From contig URTF01000049.1 in NCBI GenBank assembly GCA_900550695.1, forward strand, positions 1 to 15,527: 15,527 nt of DNA. The letters run 5' to 3'. Every line of letters begins with the position of its first letter. The first letter of the stretch is position 1. The translations under genes were made by a program, and so were the position numbers. The notes under the pieces were generated by a model. It was given only the letters and a program-made list of their open reading frames with translations. It was not told where the DNA came from and did no database searches. This stretch comes from an uncultured Ruminococcus sp. (GTDB lineage Bacteria; Bacillota; Clostridia; Oscillospirales; Ruminococcaceae). This document shows positions 13,036 through 15,527 of the stretch, one piece after another.

Positions 13036-13428
13036 CATCAATTATAAGTCTGCTATATAAGTTTTATACAATATGCCTGCTATATATTTGTGTATTATAT
13101 TACGGTGCTGCATACAAAGCTATTTGTCAAGCGTATGATAAACATTATTTTAGATGTTATATGATTTTGCTCAGTTTATCTGCGAAGAACGGTCGGTTAA
13201 GATGTTATCGATATACTATATATATTAGTTGGATTTAAACGTATTTTGCAGGATATAAAACATAAACTTGCAAATATATATAAACTGTCTGTGAACTGAA
13301 ACATTTAAAATGTGAAGTTAAAATATAAGATTATTTCATAAATCAAGCTTAAAAAGCTATAAAATCACAAATAATCAATTAAAATGCATGAATAAATAAT
13401 AAAAATTGCATAAATTTCAAAAAAGTGC
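13036..13428. other. AT-rich intergenic region without a gene
   Basis: About 390 bases of very AT-rich DNA between the small gene's promoter and the amt promoter. Apart from repeat copy 2 (13160-13184) I see no reading frame with a ribosome site, no RNA gene and no clear regulatory dyad. It may hold upstream control sites for amt. Confidence 0.6.
13160..13184 (+). repeat. 25-bp direct repeat, copy 2
   Basis: Matches 12637-12661 at 24 of 25 positions, same orientation, 523 bp apart. It is not next to an obvious promoter, unlike copy 1. Confidence 0.75.
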
Positions 13429-13457
13429 TTGACAAATGTATTTTTGTGATATATAAT
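13429..13457 (+). promoter_or_regulatory. Promoter of amt
   Basis: A perfect TTGACA (13429-13434), 17-bp spacer and perfect TATAAT (13452-13457). Transcription should start near 13464, leaving a leader of about 130 bases. A full-consensus promoter for a nitrogen-regulated gene suggests that control acts after initiation, in the leader. Confidence 0.9.
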
Positions 13458-13470
13458 AAGACCATAGAAA

Positions 13471-13511
13471 ACAGCAAGGGCGCTGTGGACGAACTGCAAA
13501 GGCGGAGTTCG
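13471..13511 (+). promoter_or_regulatory. Candidate ANTAR-type two-hairpin antiterminator in the amt leader
   Basis: Hairpin P1 is ACAGC (13471-13475), hexaloop AAGGGC (13476-13481), GCTGT (13482-13486). Three bases later P2 is CGAACTGC (13490-13497), hexaloop AAAGGC (13498-13503), GGAGTTCG (13504-13511), with one G-G mismatch next to the closing pair. Both hexaloops have A at position 1 and G at position 4, the signature described for RNA targets of ANTAR-domain antiterminators. P1 cannot form together with the overlapping terminator stem. The match is by eye; no covariance model was run. Confidence 0.7.
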
Positions 13512-13534
13512 GTTCACAGCGTCCTTTCTATTTT
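13476..13534 (+). terminator. Leader terminator (attenuator) upstream of amt
   Basis: Bases 13476-13487 pair with 13515-13526 in a 12-bp stem (CGCTGTG/CACAGCG core, one G-U pair), with the P2 hairpin as its tip, followed by the U-rich stretch TTTCTATTTT to 13534. It takes up the loop and 3' arm of P1, so the two structures are mutually exclusive. A small hairpin GGAAAT/ATTTCC (13553-13568) follows before the ribosome site. Confidence 0.8.
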
Positions 13535-13594
13535 GCTAATGGGGAGATCAAAGGAAATCAACATTTCCCGATTAATGAAAGTGGAGGAATTATT

Positions 13595-15358
13595 ATGGAA
13601 AGCACAAACATCTTGGAGATGGTCTCCGAGAACACCTCATCGCTGGTATTCGGCGTCTGGTTTCTTATCGGCGCGGCTCTCGTATTCTTTATGCAGGCAG
13701 GCTTCGCAATGGTCGAAACAGGCTTCACAAGAGCGAAGAACGCAGGCAACATCATTATGAAAAACCTTATGGACTTCTGTATCGGTACAGTAATGTTCAT
13801 TCTCATCGGTTTCGGACTTCTTTTCGGCGAAGACCTTGTCGGACTTATCGGCAAGCCGGGTTTTGATATTCTGACTCAGTATGAAAACTTTGATTGGTCG
13901 AGCTTCGTATTCAACCTTGTATTCTGCGCAACGGCTGCAACGATTGTTTCGGGCGCTATGGCAGAAAGAACAAAGTTCCTTTCCTACTGTGTATATTCGG
14001 GCGTTATCAGCGCACTTGTTTACCCAATCGAGGCACACTGGATCTGGGGCGGCGGCTGGCTCTCTCAGATCGGTTTCCACGATTTCGCAGGTTCGACCTG
14101 TATCCACCTTGTAGGCGGTATCGCAGCATTCATCGGTGCGAAGATCCTCGGACCCCGTATCGGCAAGTTCAACACTGACAAGGACGGCAAGGTAACAAAG
14201 GTAAATGCTATCCCGGGTCACTCACTTACGATCGGCGCACTCGGCGTATTTATCCTTTGGTTCGGCTGGTACGGCTTTAACGGCGCAGCAGCAACAAGCA
14301 TCGATCAGCTCGGTTCTATCTTCCTTACAACAACAATTGCTCCTGCAGTTGCAACAGTTACCTGTATGATCTTTACATGGATAAAGTACGGCAAGCCTGA
14401 TGTTTCGATGTGCCTTAATGCATCGCTTGCAGGTCTTGTAGGTATCACAGCTCCCTGCGACACAACAGACTGCATCGGTTCTGTAGTAGTTGGTATCGTT
14501 TCCGGTCTTCTTGTAGTATTCGGTGTATGGCTCCTTGACCATAAGCTTCACATTGACGACCCCGTTGGTGCTGTTGCGGTCCATATGATGAACGGTATCT
14601 GGGGTACTATCGCAGTTGGTCTTTTCTCCAATCCAAAAGTTCCGGGCTATTCTCTCGTTGACGCTGACGGCAACACACTTGCAGGTCTTTTCTACGGCGG
14701 CGGCTTCAAGCTCCTCGGAATCCAGTTCGTTGGTCTTTTCGCAGTTGCAGCTTGGGCAACAGTTACAATGATAATCACATTCGTTATCATCAAGAAAACT
14801 ATCGGTCTCCGTGCTTCCGTTGAGGAAGAAACAAGAGGTCTTGATATCACAGAACACGGTCTTGCTTCCGCTTATGCAGACTTTATGCCTGCTTCAAACT
14901 CCGTATTCACAGGCGCAGTTTCCGAAGAAGAACCTGTTGCGGAAGTTCCTGTTACTGTTGTTGACCGTCCTCATATCGAGCGCAGCGCAGACAGCAAGAA
15001 CAAGTACACAAGAGTTGCTATCATCTGCAAGCAGAATAAGTTTGAAACACTTAAAAATGCTCTCAGTGAGATTGGCGTAACGGGCTTTACGGTAACTCAG
15101 GTTCTCGGCTGCGGCACACAGAAGGGCGCAGGCGAAATGTACCGTGGTGTTCCCGTTGAGGCAACGCTTCTTCCAAAGGTAAAGGTAGAAGTCGTAGTTT
15201 CCAAAGTTCCCGTTGAAACTGTAGTTGAAACGGCTCGCAAGGCTCTTTATACAGGTCACATCGGTGACGGTAAGATCTTCGTTTACGATGTTGAGGACGT
15301 TATCAGAGTTCGTACAGGCGAAAGCGGTTATGACGCTCTTCAGGACGCCGAAGATTGA
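13595..15358 (+). CDS. amt: Ammonium transporter with fused C-terminal PII (GlnK-like) domain
   Basis: A 587-residue fusion. Residues about 15-405 are an Amt/Mep channel with about eleven hydrophobic segments; DFAGSTCIH (163-171) gives the conserved Asp163 and His171, the second pore histidine is His330 in VHMMNGIWG, and EAHWIWGGGWL (146-156) is the AmtB signature. A charged linker (about 410-468) leads to a PII domain (about 470-582) with T-loop QKGAGEMYRG (509-518), LPKVKVEVVV and TGHIGDGKIFV (553-563). Gln509 and Lys528 correspond to 2-oxoglutarate ligands Gln39 and Lys58, but the residue equivalent to Tyr51 is Val521, so canonical uridylylation is not possible. PII normally plugs Amt as a separate protein; here the gate is covalently attached. 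GGAGG lies seven bases before the ATG. Control by the attenuator leader is inferred. Confidence 0.95.
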   Translation: MESTNILEMVSENTSSLVFGVWFLIGAALVFFMQAGFAMVETGFTRAKNAGNIIMKNLMDFCIGTVMFILIGFGLLFGEDLVGLIGKPGFDILTQYENFDWSSFVFNLVFCATAATIVSGAMAERTKFLSYCVYSGVISALVYPIEAHWIWGGGWLSQIGFHDFAGSTCIHLVGGIAAFIGAKILGPRIGKFNTDKDGKVTKVNAIPGHSLTIGALGVFILWFGWYGFNGAAATSIDQLGSIFLTTTIAPAVATVTCMIFTWIKYGKPDVSMCLNASLAGLVGITAPCDTTDCIGSVVVGIVSGLLVVFGVWLLDHKLHIDDPVGAVAVHMMNGIWGTIAVGLFSNPKVPGYSLVDADGNTLAGLFYGGGFKLLGIQFVGLFAVAAWATVTMIITFVIIKKTIGLRASVEEETRGLDITEHGLASAYADFMPASNSVFTGAVSEEEPVAEVPVTVVDRPHIERSADSKNKYTRVAIICKQNKFETLKNALSEIGVTGFTVTQVLGCGTQKGAGEMYRGVPVEATLLPKVKVEVVVSKVPVETVVETARKALYTGHIGDGKIFVYDVEDVIRVRTGESGYDALQDAED

Positions 15359-15432
15359 GGAAACAGTACTTATTTTTAAAATCATTCAATTGTACTCTCC
15401 TAAAGTATTATAAATGAACCAAGTGAAAACAG

Positions 15433-15474
15433 CAGCACCGCAGTTTTGGTCGGAAGATCAAAGCTGCGGTGCTG
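15433..15474. terminator. 19-bp hairpin with GGAA tetraloop, probable terminator
   Basis: CAGCACCGCAG (15433-15443) pairs with 15464-15474, and TTTTGGTC pairs with GATCAAAG (two wobble pairs), closing on the GNRA loop GGAA (15452-15455). On the minus strand TTTT follows at once. No U tract follows on the plus strand. It may terminate a minus-strand gene beyond the window and block amt read-through as well. Confidence 0.6.
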
Positions 15475-15478
15475 TCTA

Positions 15479-15527
15479 ATACTAAACACCAATAAAACTA
15501 TAGACAAAAAATCGGCGCAAAAACCAT
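15479..15527 (+). repeat. Palindromic repeat element, copy B, cut by the window edge
   Basis: Begins ATACTAA like the ends of copy A, diverges for about 15 bases, then matches copy A (minus strand of 7793-7814) exactly over 22 bases at 15501-15522. The remainder lies outside the window. Confidence 0.7.

Overview
The window looks like chromosomal DNA of an anaerobic, moderately AT-rich Firmicute of the class Clostridia, most like Ruminococcus and its relatives (Oscillospiraceae). This rests on AGGAGG-type ribosome binding sites, TTGACA/TATAAT promoters often with a TGn extension, AT-rich intergenic DNA, and the gene content: the UPF0237/UPF0210 pair, a divergent ATP-type PEP carboxykinase, an E. 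coli-like (oxygen-labile type) IlvD and a PII-fused ammonium transporter. The lineage is an inference; no phylogeny was run.

Layout. 1-1268: a tRNA-Arg(ACG) truncated by the window edge (minus) and an alpha/beta hydrolase (plus) with its own promoter, ending at a bidirectional terminator. 1283-3784 (minus): a compact operon of an Lrp/AsnC regulator, a class I aminotransferase and ispE, with overlapping genes. 4092-5750 (plus): ACT-domain UPF0237 and UPF0210. 5752-5915: a long imperfect palindrome resembling a MITE. 5943-7643 (plus): PEP carboxykinase with very biased codon use. 7641-7980: a repeat-packed convergent intergenic region with TAATGCN heptamer arrays at both edges, a terminator, a palindromic element and a hairpin. 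7966-12566 (minus): a five-gene operon of mannose-6-phosphate isomerase, ROK sugar kinase, a DUF4375-like protein, IlvD and a small membrane-anchored protein. 12704-13184: a small antitoxin-like gene lying between two 25-bp direct repeats. 13429-15358 (plus): a promoter, a structured attenuator leader and an Amt-PII fusion. 15433-15527: a strong hairpin and the start of a second copy of the palindromic element seen at 7735-7836.

How it fits together. The genes serve central carbon metabolism (PEP carboxykinase, sugar phosphorylation and isomerisation), branched-chain amino acid and isoprenoid synthesis, amino-group transfer under an Lrp-type regulator, and ammonium uptake. The most notable regulatory signal is the amt leader: two small hairpins with hexaloops carrying A1 and G4, overlapping a terminator. 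This is the arrangement known for ANTAR-protein antitermination. The most notable unexplained signals are the heptamer arrays that begin at the stop codons of two convergent genes, and at least three families of palindromic or repeated intergenic sequence. I see no clear new multi-gene defence or mobile system; the novelty is in regulatory RNA, repeats and unusual domain or leader arrangements.
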